Part shown: one piece after another, positions 5,329 through 5,882 of the stretch | Numbering within the stretch: the first letter of the stretch is position 1 | Layout: each line of letters starts with the position of its first letter | Source: CAKZRD01 sp038886595 | GTDB taxonomy: Archaea; Nanobdellota; Nanobdellia; Pacearchaeales; GW2011-AR1 | DNA: 5,882 nucleotides | Direction: 5' to 3' | NCBI GenBank assembly: GCA_038886595.1 | Contig: JAWALV010000029.1 | Span: 1-5,882 of the forward strand | Program-made: the position numbers and the translations under genes | Notes under the pieces: generated by a model | What the model saw: only the letters and a program-made list of their open reading frames with translations | Database searches by the model: none | Told to the model about the DNA's origin: nothing

Positions 5329-5882
5329 CTATTTTATTATCTCTTCTACAATCCTTATAAAATCATTAACATATAAATACCATTTTTCAATTGGAATTGA
5401 AATCCATTTATCACTAAAATCCTTAGGTATAGAAAAACTTTTTATTTTCATTAAATTATTGCCGAATTTTTCCTTGATTATTTTAGTATGCTCATTATCT
5501 CTCAACCAACCAAAGTTTATTTGGAGAGAACCATCCGTATACACTGAATAAAGAGAGCGTACACTAATTTTATTAAATTTCGGATTAAATGAACCTCTAG
5601 AAGACCCAGTACCCCAACTTATTTGGTCAGCTTTTTCTTTGGAAAAATTAAACAACCTTTTTATCGCACCTATATAATCTTCTTTTAGATTATTTTCGAT
5701 TTCTAAAAAAAACTATTTTCGTCCCACTTTCTCCTACTCAAAAAATTGCTTAAAGTCAAATCCTTTTTAACTTCGTTGCCAAATAATCTTGGAATAATAA
5801 TTTCATAATCGTCATACTTATAATATTCATAATCGTCATACTTATAATATTCTAATTCAACTAAAAAAATATTGAAACGACT
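5329..5882 (-). pseudogene. Frameshifted gene, restriction-endonuclease-associated-type domain, 5' end beyond window
   Basis: Two minus-strand frames form one interrupted protein. The upstream part is open from the window edge (5882) to a TAG at 5705-5703 (59 residues, ending RRKWDENSFF). The downstream part resumes directly as LEIENNLKEDYIGAIKR and runs to a TAG at 5331-5329, with the core ISWGTGSSRGSF, then FSVYT-like SVYTDGSLQINFGWL, and a natural-looking end at IVEEIIK. One extra base in the A8 run at 5705-5712 joins the two parts perfectly, giving about 185 visible residues. The pattern recalls a C-terminal domain found in some nucleases and restriction-associated proteins, but that is recognition by eye and the family is uncertain. 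A TTG at 5655 is the only start-like codon in the downstream part and lies mid-domain, so I do not treat it as a gene start. A sequencing error, true decay, or slippage-dependent expression could each explain the break. Confidence 0.75.
5802..5849. repeat. Perfect 24-nt tandem duplication (two copies) inside the broken gene
   Basis: Positions 5802-5825 and 5826-5849 are identical, with three further matching bases (ttc) at 5850-5852. The unit is a multiple of three. On the minus strand it encodes EYYKYDDY twice in a row, so it preserves frame. The flanking protein reads naturally with a single copy (FLVELEYYKYDDYEIIIPRL), suggesting a recent slippage or unequal-exchange duplication. No spacer separates the copies. 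Confidence 0.95.

Noticed and set aside
5329..5655. Stand-alone 108-residue gene starting at TTG 5655
   Set aside because: Coding similarity clearly continues upstream through a one-base frameshift, so this is the 3' part of a longer gene.
5802..5852. CRISPR-like repeat
   Set aside because: There are only two copies, directly adjacent, with no spacers, and they are in frame inside coding sequence.

Overview
The window looks like a compact, strongly AT-rich archaeal chromosome. Two genes carry most of that inference. One is a Dph2-type diphthamide synthase (diphthamide is known only from archaea and eukaryotes). The other is a Hef-type DNA repair helicase, with a separate XPF/ERCC4 nuclease nearby. 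Coding is dense, most start codons lack a Shine-Dalgarno motif, the proteins are short for their families, and lysine, isoleucine and asparagine are abundant. These traits suggest a reduced-genome DPANN-type lineage (Woesearchaeota/Pacearchaeota/Nanoarchaeota-like), but that placement is inference.

Layout. 2-2186 (+): a polytopic membrane protein related to site-2 proteases but without the zinc-binding motif, followed 4 nt later by the Hef-type helicase. 2195-3244 (-): a CBS-less protein of the IMP dehydrogenase/GMP reductase family, convergent with the helicase with 8 nt between stop codons. 3245-3295: a 51-nt divergent spacer with one palindromic TATA-like box about 26 nt from both start codons. 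3296-5215 (+): a tight three-gene operon of [2Fe-2S] ferredoxin, dph2 (1 nt apart) and the XPF/ERCC4 nuclease (ATGA overlap). 5216-5882: mostly minus-strand material, comprising a possible tiny membrane peptide, T-runs and a frameshifted gene that runs off the right edge. That gene has a +/-1 error in an A8 run and contains an exact 24-nt tandem duplication.

How the genes may work together. The helicase and nuclease are the two halves of what is one fused Hef protein in many Euryarchaeota. Here they are about 2.4 kb apart in different transcription units. The ferredoxin lies directly before dph2, an unusual [4Fe-4S] radical-SAM enzyme that needs an electron source, so it is a plausible reductant. 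The purine enzyme and the ferredoxin operon may share promoter DNA. I saw no RNA genes, CRISPR arrays, insertion sequences or origins. I found no clearly new defence or mobile system; the most unusual items are the degenerate protease, the mixed-signature purine enzyme, the ferredoxin-Dph2 pair and the broken gene at the right end.
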